A stretch of DNA of 64,000 nt from CAYPHJ01 sp964410485. GTDB lineage: Bacteria; Desulfobacterota; Binatia; UBA9968. Both the position numbers and the translations under genes were made by a program. Of the stretch, positions 1 through 7,343 are shown one piece after another; position 1 is the stretch's first letter, and every line of letters begins with the position of its first letter. The notes under the pieces are model-generated. The model made no database searches and was not told the DNA's origin. It saw nothing but the letters and a program-made list of their open reading frames with translations. The DNA is taken from contig CAYPHJ010000004.1 in NCBI GenBank assembly GCA_964410485.1, positions 26,538-90,537 of the forward strand, read 5' to 3'.

Positions 1-129
1 GCGGCGAAAGCTTTCCCTCAGCCCTTCCCGTTCGAGTACGACCACGTCATCGCCATGGGGCCGCCCCGCTTCCAGCAGTTTTGTGCCGAGCATTCCTTTT
101 ATGATTTCGAGACCGCTTGCCTCATCCAT
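1..129 (-). CDS. NADH-quinone oxidoreductase subunit C-like, N-terminal part (runs off window)
   Basis: An open frame starts with ATG at 129 and continues past base 1, giving 43 residues. It lies 6 bp after the nuoA stop on the same strand. The fragment has a short helix (EIIKGMLG) and then a strand-rich stretch (HGDDVVVLEREGLRESFRR), which resembles the N-terminal strand and helix of the 30-kDa complex I subunit NuoC. It has none of the N-terminal features of NuoB (no Thr-rich start, no early Cys-Cys), although nuoB normally follows nuoA. The identification rests on weak local similarity and gene position only. Confidence 0.5.
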   Translation of the reverse strand, partial: MDEASGLEIIKGMLGTKLLEAGRPHGDDVVVLEREGLRESFRR

Positions 130-135
130 GCCACA

Positions 136-492
136 TCAATCCCACTCAAGGGCTCCTTTTCGCCACTCGTAGATAAACCCGATTACGAGAATCGCAAGAA
201 AAATTGCCATTGCAACCAGGCCTTGTAATCCCAACTCGCGAAAAACAACGACCCAAGGATAAAGAAAAACAACTTCGAGGTCGAAGATCAAGAAGAGCAT
301 CGCGACCAGATAAAAGCTCACCGAGAAGCGCGCGCGGGCATCACCTCTGGGTGGATTACCGGACTCGAACGGCTCCGCCTTCACCGGATTGAGAGATTTG
401 GGGCCAACGCTCTGCGCAACCAAAAGCAGCCCCACGACCACGAGCCCCGCCAACACGAAGATAATCGCCAGCGCCAGATAAGGATGCGTCAT
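136..492 (-). CDS. nuoA: NADH-quinone oxidoreductase subunit A
   Basis: The 118-residue protein is the normal length for NuoA, a membrane-arm subunit of respiratory complex I near the quinone site. Three hydrophobic segments lie at about 7-29, 60-80 and 87-107. The family signature is clear: KAEPFESGNPP in the loop after helix 1, then ARFSVSFYLVAMLFLIFDLE with the conserved acidic residues of helix 2, then the PW pair. ATG at 492 has no obvious Shine-Dalgarno sequence. A promoter (576-604) and a terminator-like hairpin (507-543) lie just upstream. The next gene on the strand looks like nuoC, not nuoB. Confidence 0.95.
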   Translation of the reverse strand: MTHPYLALAIIFVLAGLVVVGLLLVAQSVGPKSLNPVKAEPFESGNPPRGDARARFSVSFYLVAMLFLIFDLEVVFLYPWVVVFRELGLQGLVAMAIFLAILVIGFIYEWRKGALEWD

Positions 493-506
493 GATTTTAT
501 GGGCTT

Positions 507-543
507 AATAAAAAAAGCGCACCGACCGATTGACAGCGGTGCG
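507..543 (-). terminator. Intrinsic terminator or attenuator in the nuoA leader
   Basis: Read on the minus strand, CGCACCG and CGGTGCG form a 7-bp stem around a 12-nt loop, followed within 2 nt by a run of seven T. The structure lies between a good promoter and the nuoA start, with the T-run ending about 15 nt before the ATG. It could stop read-through from the upstream DHH gene, attenuate the nuo operon, or both. Confidence 0.6.
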
Positions 544-575
544 TGTTAAAGGAACCGGTGACACTAAGTGATTTT

Positions 576-604
576 TTTGTATTGTAAAATAGAGTAGTTG
601 TCAA
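576..604 (-). promoter_or_regulatory. nuoA: Probable sigma-70 promoter of the nuo operon
   Basis: On the minus strand a perfect TTGACA (599-604) is followed after 17 nt by TACAAA (576-581), four of six matches to the -10 consensus. It sits about 85 bp upstream of nuoA in an AT-rich patch. Confidence 0.5.
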
Positions 605-928
605 CTAATGCTCTGCATACCGCATTCGTCGTTCGTATTCATCCTGCGTTTGACTCGAGCGTGAACACGACACGCGAGCACGGGCTGTCATATTAAGCCA
701 TGCTTTGATGGCACCACCGCGACTGCAACCCGGCTGGAGATACCCGCCAGCTCCTGTCACCGCGACTCGCTTCGAACTGCGGTTTGATTTATGGCTTGAG
801 AACGATCAGACGGCGTGGCTGAACGGCAATGAAGTGTTACTCCAGTTCTGCCTTCTTGCTAAACATCGATGGCTCGGGCACGCCACGCCTGGGGTGACCG
901 TATGCCCGATTTGCCGTACGCCGACCGC
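605..928. other. Intergenic stretch without a supported gene
   Basis: This lies between the DHH-protein stop and the nuo promoter. Open frames here are short or lack protein-like sequence, and no tRNA or strong hairpin was seen. Confidence 0.5.
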
Positions 929-2326
929 TCACTGGTCGTGAACCGTGTTCTCGTCGCGCTCAACGATCATTGGCACCATCGCGTCCCGGATTACCTTCTC
1001 GCTCACTTCGCCGAATTTGTCCTTGAACCGCTCCAGAGGCACGACGGCTTTGGCCATGTAGCGATGGCCGCCGGCGCTGCCAATATCGTCGTAGAGCTTC
1101 TTCATGATGTCTCCCGCGCTCTTGCCGTAACCCATATTGCGCACCGAGATAACCACGCGATTATCAGACAACCCGGAAACGACTCCCCATTCCACACCCT
1201 CAATCTGCAAACAAAACTCCGCCATTTGCGGAATAACATCCTCGCGTTTAACCTCCCCCATATGAATCACCGCCACGCCATTATCGAGCTGCAGGCGAGT
1301 GAGCGCGCGTCCGAGCGCTTCGAGGTCCTCGCGCGGCAGGGCGGGCCTTTCAATGCGGTTAATCATGGCTTTATTGGCAAACGGGTATAAGAAGGTAAAC
1401 GCGTTAAGATCGGCCAGATGGCTCCCCCGCTCCAAAAACAGAGTATCTGTCTTGATGCCGTACAGAAGCGCCGTCGCTAACCGTTGCGACGGCTCCATTC
1501 CCGCCGCCCGCAAATACTCTGTGAAAATCGTTGAAGTCGCGCCATACGGCGGCCTGAGATCGGTGAAACGGGCATTGAATGCGACCCTCTTGGGATGATG
1601 ATCAACTACCAAATCGACATTCCTGAGCGGCTTCTGAAAATACGGTGGCTGCACGTCAACGAGAGCGAGACGCGCGCCATCCTTGTGCAGATCTTCGTAT
1701 GAGATGCGCTCCACCTGAATGTCCAGCAAGCGGATCATGGCCAGGTTTTCAGGGCGTGTCACCTCCCCAAAGGTGACGATCGGCGTAGTCGTTCGATTGC
1801 GCCCCAAGAGTTCGCGCAGGGCCAATGCGCTTCCTAATGCGTCCGGATCAGGATCATGTTGCAGCAGGATATGAATCTTGTCCTTATCGCCGAATAGTGC
1901 CCGGATGCGCTCTACTTTTTTTCGATTCAGGGTGTCCAGGAGTTGAGTAGCACAGAAGTCCTCGAACATGTCCGCCAACTGAAGGTATCGGAGCAACGCG
2001 TCCGCCGACTCCCGCGTACCATTTTTGTCGGGCGTCAAAACCACAATGGGCAGACCTTTGTCAAGCGTCCTTAAAAGTCGGCTCACTCGGTCCTGCCCCA
2101 GTTCGTCGCGCACAAACACAACGGCTTGATCGATATGATTCAGCTTGATCTTCTTGTAAGTCTCTTCTTTCAGGAGATCGCCCTGGCAGACCCGCCCGCC
2201 TTGGCGGCGGATTCTCTTGGCAACTTTGGGATCCTGCACCAAGAACAGCACCTCCGCTTGTTTAGAGGGCACGTTGCGCATAAAGTGGAACAGGAGATCG
2301 TCCTCGCAGATCGCTAGATATCGCAT
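929..2326 (-). CDS. TrkA-N / DHH-family phosphoesterase
   Basis: The 465-residue protein joins an N-terminal TrkA-N/RCK-like Rossmann domain (about 1-125) to a DHH/DHHA1 phosphoesterase. DHH motifs are HDPDPDALGSALAL near 157, the DVQPP aspartate near 225, and VVDHHPKR near 243. The DHHA1 motif GSAGGHRYMAKA is near 430. DHH proteins of this type include NrnA-like nanoRNases, pAp phosphatases and c-di-AMP hydrolases. The nucleotide-binding front domain hints at ligand control, so cyclic-dinucleotide or nanoRNA turnover is the likeliest role, but the substrate cannot be read from the sequence. It reads toward nuoA, about 325 bp before the nuo promoter. Confidence 0.88.
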   Translation of the reverse strand: MRYLAICEDDLLFHFMRNVPSKQAEVLFLVQDPKVAKRIRRQGGRVCQGDLLKEETYKKIKLNHIDQAVVFVRDELGQDRVSRLLRTLDKGLPIVVLTPDKNGTRESADALLRYLQLADMFEDFCATQLLDTLNRKKVERIRALFGDKDKIHILLQHDPDPDALGSALALRELLGRNRTTTPIVTFGEVTRPENLAMIRLLDIQVERISYEDLHKDGARLALVDVQPPYFQKPLRNVDLVVDHHPKRVAFNARFTDLRPPYGATSTIFTEYLRAAGMEPSQRLATALLYGIKTDTLFLERGSHLADLNAFTFLYPFANKAMINRIERPALPREDLEALGRALTRLQLDNGVAVIHMGEVKREDVIPQMAEFCLQIEGVEWGVVSGLSDNRVVISVRNMGYGKSAGDIMKKLYDDIGSAGGHRYMAKAVVPLERFKDKFGEVSEKVIRDAMVPMIVERDENTVHDQ

Positions 2327-2658
2327 AGGGACATCCCTTAGTAGGGATCTACTGCGGCATAATGCAGGCGTTTACGCGACTTGGGCCGCCTTCATGGGGC
2401 AAGGCAGACCTTATCATCTAGGATTGGCCAATTCCAGCCCTGGTATCCCGCGCCAACAATGCACCCGAGCCGCCGCTCCGGCAGCTCGATGACTCCTCAT
2501 GCTAGCACAGATACCCGGGACAGGCACTCGGATGCAGTTGTCACTCTGAGGCGTGCTGTGCTCTGGTCTGTTGACAAGTAAATACCCGTTTGCTACTGCT
2601 TGCGCCAGGTTTTTACCAGGGAAAGTTCGCGCGGAAACTCAACGGGGGGGCTAAGAGT
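2327..2658. other. Divergent intergenic region
   Basis: This lies between the start of the DHH phosphoesterase (leftward) and the start chosen for the ABC permease (rightward). It must hold both promoters. No convincing -35/-10 pair, RNA gene or coding frame was seen. Confidence 0.4.
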
Positions 2659-3507
2659 ATGGCGGAACAGGCTGCTCAAGAGGAAGTCCTGCTCGACGTG
2701 CGTGTTGCCGAGGCGTCGGCTCTTTACAAATTCTACTTGAATCAAGAGAAGAAGATCCTGGGAACCACCTCGGTGCTCATCTTTCTCACCGCCTGGGAAT
2801 TGGTCGGCAATACCTTCCAGCTCATCAACCCGATGTTCATGAGTGCCCCTTCCTTGGTATTCAAAGCAGCGGTTCAGTTATTTGCTTCCGGTGAAATCTG
2901 GAATGATCTCAGGGTGAGCGGCATCGAATTTGGCTGGGGCTATGTGCTCTCGGTCGTGGTTGGCGTCCCGTTTGGCATCGCCTGCGGTTGGTACAAAAAG
3001 GTAGCGTACATTTTCGATCCTTTTATTAACGCCATGAACGCGACCCCGCGTGTAGCCCTCTTGCCCCTGGTGATCATATGGTTGGGCATCGGTATCCCGT
3101 CCAAAGTCGGAATCATTTTTTTGGGCGCCGTTTTTCCGATACTGATCAATAGTCGCGACGGAGTGAAGACAACCCCGTTCAACCTGCTAACCGCCGCGCG
3201 CAGTTTCGGCGCCAGCGAATGGCAAATCTTCAAGAGTGTCGTCTTACCTTCCACCCTCCCGTTTATCATCACGGGTTTGAGGCTCGGAGTTGGTCGGGCG
3301 CTTATCGGAGTTATGGTTGGCGAGTTGTACGCCGCCACTGCCGGTATTGGCTTTATGATCACTGTGGCCGGCGCAACCTTCCAAACGGATAAGGTCTTTG
3401 TCGGCGTCTTGATTTTCGCCATTACCGGCATGATTTCTATGGAGCTGTTGACCAAGCTTGAAGCTCGGTTTGACAAGTGGCGACCGAAGGTAGGAGCCGC
3501 GGGTTAG
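2659..3507 (+). CDS. ABC transporter permease, SsuC/TauC type
   Basis: This is a binding-protein-dependent transport inner-membrane component of 282 residues from the ATG at 2659. An upstream TTG at 2590 would add 23 residues of unlikely sequence. About six membrane helices are visible. The EAA loop reads ARSFGASEWQIFKSVVLPS followed by LPFIITGLRLG, typical of nitrate, sulfonate, taurine or pyrimidine-precursor importers. No ATPase or periplasmic binding protein lies next to it, which is unusual because these genes are normally a trio. A strong terminator follows, so it is probably a single-gene transcript. Confidence 0.9.
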   Translation: MAEQAAQEEVLLDVRVAEASALYKFYLNQEKKILGTTSVLIFLTAWELVGNTFQLINPMFMSAPSLVFKAAVQLFASGEIWNDLRVSGIEFGWGYVLSVVVGVPFGIACGWYKKVAYIFDPFINAMNATPRVALLPLVIIWLGIGIPSKVGIIFLGAVFPILINSRDGVKTTPFNLLTAARSFGASEWQIFKSVVLPSTLPFIITGLRLGVGRALIGVMVGELYAATAGIGFMITVAGATFQTDKVFVGVLIFAITGMISMELLTKLEARFDKWRPKVGAAG

Positions 3508-3551
3508 CTCGCCTGGCTGATCTCGGCATACCTATTTGGTCTATTGTTTAC

Positions 3552-3592
3552 AAACAAGTGGCTCTCTTCATCGGCAGAGGGCCACTTGTTTT
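3552..3592 (+). terminator. Rho-independent terminator after the ABC permease
   Basis: CAAGTGGC and GCCACTTG pair perfectly; TCTCT/AGAGG extends the stem inward and AAA/TTT outward. A T-rich tail follows. It begins about 45 bp past the permease stop. Confidence 0.85.
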
Positions 3593-3793
3593 CTTGTTTC
3601 CAGCGAAAACAGACCCTCTACACGCCGATCATCGATTTTTTTCGCGTTATTTGCTCTAATCGTTCTTGCGCGGCAGCTTAGGGCTTTACGTTGACTACCT
3701 CCGGTTTCATCTTCCCGCCTGTAAAGCACCGGTGAATCGGCTCCTTACGATCGTTTTTGCCCCGTTTTGCTGCTATAAGAATAAGACCCATTC

Positions 3794-4525
3794 ATGACTT
3801 CGCCACGCCGCCAGCTCGCCATTCGGGGACTTATCTTTCTGGGCCTCATCGTGCTGCTGTTTTTCTTTAGTCGCTACGTTCCCCAGCCTCTGAGTGTTCT
3901 TGCACCGGCCGGGGAAGAGTTCGATGATCTCGAACAAATATATACGAGCCGCGATCGATTAACGAAATTCTTGAACTCTCTCGGCCCTTACTCTCCAGCC
4001 GTGTTTGTTTTGCTGCAGGTCCTTCAGGTCGTTGCCGCGCCCATTCCGGGAGAGCTCACCGGCGTAGCTGGCGGCTACGTCTACGGCAAGACGATTGGAC
4101 TTGTGCTTTCGATGGTGGGGCTCACTTTGGGATCCTGGATAGCTTTCGAGCTTGCAAGCATTCTCGGCAGGCCATTTGTGGAACGCTTCGTCAAGCGCGA
4201 AGTGCTCGAAAAATTCAACTTTCTTACCACAAACGCCGGTGCGACTTTGTGTTTCGTCCTGTTTCTCTTTCCGGGGTTTCCCAAAGACTACTTGTGCTAC
4301 TTGCTGGGGCTCAGCCGCATGAAACTCAGCACGTTTTTGATTGTCTGCATCCTCGGAAGGATCCCCGGGACCTACCTTTTATCGATCCAAGGCGCAACAA
4401 TCCGCAGCCAGGACTACCAGATGGCCGTAATCATCGCTTTAATCTGCGCCGTGATCCTGGGAGTCGCCTATTTTTATCGCGCCAAGATATATGACTGGAT
4501 CAAACACGGGCACGGCGAGCGTTAG
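3794..4525 (+). CDS. TVP38/TMEM64 (VTT-domain, DedA-like) membrane protein
   Basis: The protein has 243 residues with an N-terminal membrane anchor (about 11-27), a soluble linker (about 30-70), and a VTT domain with several hydrophobic segments. Family landmarks are the Gly-rich re-entrant segment GELTGVAGGYVYG near 90 and the FPKDYLCYLLGLSRM stretch near 160. VTT/DedA proteins act as lipid scramblases or flippases in bacterial and eukaryotic members. The actual substrate here is unknown. uppP, an undecaprenyl-phosphate recycling gene, lies convergent downstream, which is a suggestive but weak link. Confidence 0.85.
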   Translation: MTSPRRQLAIRGLIFLGLIVLLFFFSRYVPQPLSVLAPAGEEFDDLEQIYTSRDRLTKFLNSLGPYSPAVFVLLQVLQVVAAPIPGELTGVAGGYVYGKTIGLVLSMVGLTLGSWIAFELASILGRPFVERFVKREVLEKFNFLTTNAGATLCFVLFLFPGFPKDYLCYLLGLSRMKLSTFLIVCILGRIPGTYLLSIQGATIRSQDYQMAVIIALICAVILGVAYFYRAKIYDWIKHGHGER

Positions 4526-4604
4526 CTGGGCTAGCTTTCTGACCGCGCAGCCCTCCTTCATCCGCGCGCGCGCAGACGATGTCGCAATGCCAATTTGTCG
4601 GATC

Positions 4605-4691
4605 TGTCATCCTGAACGAGGGTGAAGGATCTGCTTTTGCGAATCGACCGAGAAAACCAGATTCTTCGTCGCTGCGCTCCTCAGAATGACA
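4605..4691. repeat. MITE-like inverted repeat, family A
   Basis: An 87-bp element has ends TGTCATCCTGA and TCAGAATGACA, inverted repeats matching at 10 of 11 positions. It lies between two convergent genes. Its right arm, reversed, matches the left arm of the element at 12351-12441 at about 27 of 33 positions, so the two belong to one dispersed family. No transposase is present. Confidence 0.7.
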
Positions 4692-4730
4692 CCTGAGGCA
4701 GTCTAGCTTAGCGGGCCGGCTTGAGCGAGG

Positions 4731-5552
4731 CTAGAACGCCAGGCCGCCAGTGCTGAAATAATAGAAGACCACAGCAAGAATGATTCTATAGTACGCGAAT
4801 GGCGCCAGGCTCCAGCGGCTCAAATAGCTGACGAACGCCTTCACGGCCAAGAGCGCCACGACGAAGGAGACGATGAAACCCACGGCGAGTTGCGCAAAGT
4901 CTTCAGGAGAAAAAAAACCCGGCATCTGCATCAACTCATGGCCGGTTGCAGCAACCATGATAGGCACCGCAATCAAAAACGAAAACTCCGCCGCGCTTTT
5001 TCGCTCCATCCCCAAGAGCATCCCCCCCACGATTGTTGCCGCCGATCGCGAGGTGCCCGGCCAGAGAGCCAGCACTTGAAAGAGCCCGACGCCAAGCGCT
5101 TGCGCAACGGTCAGGAACTCCAGCGAATGCAAGTGCTGCCCTTTGACAAGTTTTTCGGCCGCGAGGATACCGAGGCCACCGACGAGCAAAGCCCAGCTTA
5201 CCGTGGCCGGCGTGAAAAGGTGCTCCTTGATAAGTTCGTTCGATAGGTAACCGACGATTAACGCAGGCAGGGTAGCGGCGCCGATACGAATTAGGCCAGA
5301 GCTGCCTTTTAGAGCCGCGCCGCCATTGGACTTTCGCTCTCGCGCCAAAAACCCAATGAAGCGCTGCCGATAAAGGACGACCACCGACAAGATAGCCCCC
5401 AGTTGAATAGCCACTTGGAAACTTGCGGCCTTCTCCCCGACAAAACCGAACAGATGCCCGACCAAAATCAAATGTCCAGTGGATGACACCGGTATAAATT
5501 CAGTCAGGCCCTCAACTATCCCCAAGATCACTGCTAACAGCAATGGATCCAA
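4731..5552 (-). CDS. uppP: Undecaprenyl-diphosphatase (UppP/BacA)
   Basis: The 273-residue integral membrane enzyme dephosphorylates undecaprenyl diphosphate to regenerate the lipid carrier for peptidoglycan and other envelope polymers. Loss or overexpression changes bacitracin sensitivity in known members. Both signature motifs are present: EFIPVSSTGHLIL near 18-30 and PGTSRSAATI near 165-175. At least seven hydrophobic segments and the length fit the family. Confidence 0.96.
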   Translation of the reverse strand: MDPLLLAVILGIVEGLTEFIPVSSTGHLILVGHLFGFVGEKAASFQVAIQLGAILSVVVLYRQRFIGFLARERKSNGGAALKGSSGLIRIGAATLPALIVGYLSNELIKEHLFTPATVSWALLVGGLGILAAEKLVKGQHLHSLEFLTVAQALGVGLFQVLALWPGTSRSAATIVGGMLLGMERKSAAEFSFLIAVPIMVAATGHELMQMPGFFSPEDFAQLAVGFIVSFVVALLAVKAFVSYLSRWSLAPFAYYRIILAVVFYYFSTGGLAF

Positions 5553-5855
5553 CTGCCCTCCGATCTATTCCCCGTCGCACGATTCTTAGGCATAGAGCGT
5601 TATGAAATGAGTCAGTTCCTCAAGACAGGGCTTAAAATGCATTCATAGTACATGAATAGCGTTGGTCAGGCGACCCTCGATTACACGCTTTGATAGAAAA
5701 ATGCGCCGGATGTAAAAGACTTGGCGGTAGACGGCGAGCACGTTTACTCTTGCGCTACCTCGCGCCTACTGTGTCCGATGCCCGTTACCTATTGAATCCT
5801 CATTGACAACCCGGATGCCACAAAGTAGCGTAGAATTTTACTCAGGGGGTGCATT
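5553..5855. other. Divergent intergenic region uppP / tatA
   Basis: No gene was found. TTGACA at 5803-5808 is a good -35 for tatA, but the nearest good -10 (TAGAAT, 5831-5836) is 22 nt away, so the promoter is doubtful. A short inverted repeat (TTCAT and ATGAA, 5-nt spacer) lies at 5642-5656. Confidence 0.4.
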
Positions 5856-6053
5856 ATGTTTGGTAGCATCGGCTTACCGGAGATCCTGGTCGTCTTCGTC
5901 ATAGCGCTAATCATTTTTGGCCCTAGCAAGCTTCCGGAGCTGGGAAAATCCCTGGGCGAAGCCATAAAGGGGTTCAAAAAATCGTTAAGCGCCGCCGAGA
6001 AGCCTCCCGTCGAAGCCACCGAACGCAAAGAAGGCCCTGCTCGAACCGCTTAA
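5856..6053 (+). CDS. tatA: Sec-independent twin-arginine translocase subunit TatA
   Basis: The 65-residue protein has the TatA layout: an N-terminal membrane helix (about 5-21), the FGPSKLPELGKSLGEAIKGF hinge and amphipathic helix, and a charged disordered tail. TatA oligomers form the pore-like part of the system that exports folded RR-signal proteins. AGGGGGTG about 5 nt before the ATG is a strong ribosome site. No tatB or tatC is in the window. The gene lies only 34 bp ahead of the repeat-protein/TonB cluster and could be co-transcribed with it. Confidence 0.95.
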   Translation: MFGSIGLPEILVVFVIALIIFGPSKLPELGKSLGEAIKGFKKSLSAAEKPPVEATERKEGPARTA

Positions 6054-6087
6054 GCTTTTCACCTCTCTAGCGCTGCGAGATCGCGCG

Positions 6088-7314
6088 ATGAAGCGCCGTT
6101 TCGTTAAGACTTCATCTTCCACCGTATGGGCTGGATTATTCTTATTGGTTGCGTTCTCGCAACCGGCGCTTGGCCAGCGCGTCGTGGCGAGTTTTTTCTA
6201 CGACGAGCAGGGTCATCTCATACGCCAGGAACGAGACACGAACGGCGATGGCACGATGGATCGCTGGATTTACTATAACGGCAAAGGGGAGATCGAACGG
6301 GTGGAGCAAGACCTGAGCTTCGATGGCATTGCCGACAGCGTTGTCCATTATGAAGCAGGCAAACCGCGTCGGCAGGAAATTGCCACGAAGGCCGACGGTC
6401 AGGTTGACGTTTGGGTTTACTTTGACGAGAGCGGAAACATCGAGCGCAAGGGACAGGATCGGCATCGTTCGGGAAAACCGACGCTATGGACTCATTACCG
6501 GCAGGGCGCGCCAGTCCGGAGCGAAGAAGATACCCACGGGTCCGGCCGGGCAAATCGCTTCGTCCACTACAAAGACGGCGAAGTCAGTCGAATCGAGGAG
6601 GACACAAACGGAAATGGTCGCCCCGATCGCTTCTCTTACTATGAAAGAGGAATGCTGGTGCGAAAAGAGCTCGATCGAAAGCACCAGGGAAACGTCGACC
6701 TCTGGGGGCACTATCGTAACGGGCAGCTTGTCAAGCAGGAAGAAGACCTCCACGGCGACGGCAAAATCAGCCGAATTGTGTATTTTGATGGCGCAGAGAT
6801 AGTTCGCCGGGAAGAGGACACCTCGCGCCGAGGACGCATCGACATGGTCGAGGCATTCGTGCACGGACGTGTCGCCAAGCGACTCCGCGACACGAAGGGT
6901 TCTGGGGTCTGGGACAGGGTCTACATTTTCGCCGGAAATCAGATTGTGCGCGAGGAGCGGGATACCACGGGTGATGGCTTTTTTGACCTGAGGATTTTTT
7001 ACGAGAACGGTCAGATTGTACGACAGGAGGCTGACACGAACGGTGATCGGCGGGTGGATGTTTGGGTGAGTTTCCGCAATGGCGAGCGCGTTGAGCAGCT
7101 CGAGGATCAAACGTTTTCCGGCAGGATTAACGCGCGTTATCTTTTCAATGGTGGCGAGTTGATTGAAAAACAGCAGGTCGCCAATGGTGCGTCCCCCGCT
7201 GCTTCTCCTTTTGTCCCGGTTGAGGAGGAGGTTCGACGCATGGCCGGGGCTGCAGATTTACAACCGGCAAGCACAAGAGCGGCTGCCGGGCAAAGTGAGA
7301 CTGGAGTGAGATAG
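6088..7314 (+). CDS. Secreted 24-residue tandem-repeat protein with EF-hand-like loops
   Basis: The protein has 408 residues. A signal peptide (MKRRF start, hydrophobic core, cleavage after about QPALG) precedes some 14 tandem repeats of about 24 residues (about 33-365), then a low-complexity tail. The repeat reads roughly W-x-Y-Y-x-x-G-x-L-V-R-x-E-x-D-T-N-G-D-G-x-x-D. Several copies hold a full D-x-N-x-D-G-x-x-D calcium-loop pattern (DTNGDGTMD, DTNGNGRPD); others have lost ligands. The alternating aromatic strand, turn, charged strand and acidic loop recall MORN/YwqK-like beta repeats crossed with dockerin-like loops. Calcium-dependent folding in the periplasm or at the surface is inference. 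The next gene carries the same repeat, and tonB-exbB-exbD follow. Confidence 0.75.
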   Translation: MKRRFVKTSSSTVWAGLFLLVAFSQPALGQRVVASFFYDEQGHLIRQERDTNGDGTMDRWIYYNGKGEIERVEQDLSFDGIADSVVHYEAGKPRRQEIATKADGQVDVWVYFDESGNIERKGQDRHRSGKPTLWTHYRQGAPVRSEEDTHGSGRANRFVHYKDGEVSRIEEDTNGNGRPDRFSYYERGMLVRKELDRKHQGNVDLWGHYRNGQLVKQEEDLHGDGKISRIVYFDGAEIVRREEDTSRRGRIDMVEAFVHGRVAKRLRDTKGSGVWDRVYIFAGNQIVREERDTTGDGFFDLRIFYENGQIVRQEADTNGDRRVDVWVSFRNGERVEQLEDQTFSGRINARYLFNGGELIEKQQVANGASPAASPFVPVEEEVRRMAGAADLQPASTRAAAGQSETGVR

Positions 7315-7343
7315 CCCATCTAACTTGTGCCGCGGGATCACGG

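Noticed and set aside
705..1390. Plus-strand open frames at 705-941 and 869-1390
   Set aside because: They are opposite a clear DHH phosphoesterase or lack any protein-like pattern, and are His/Arg-rich as expected of an antisense shadow.
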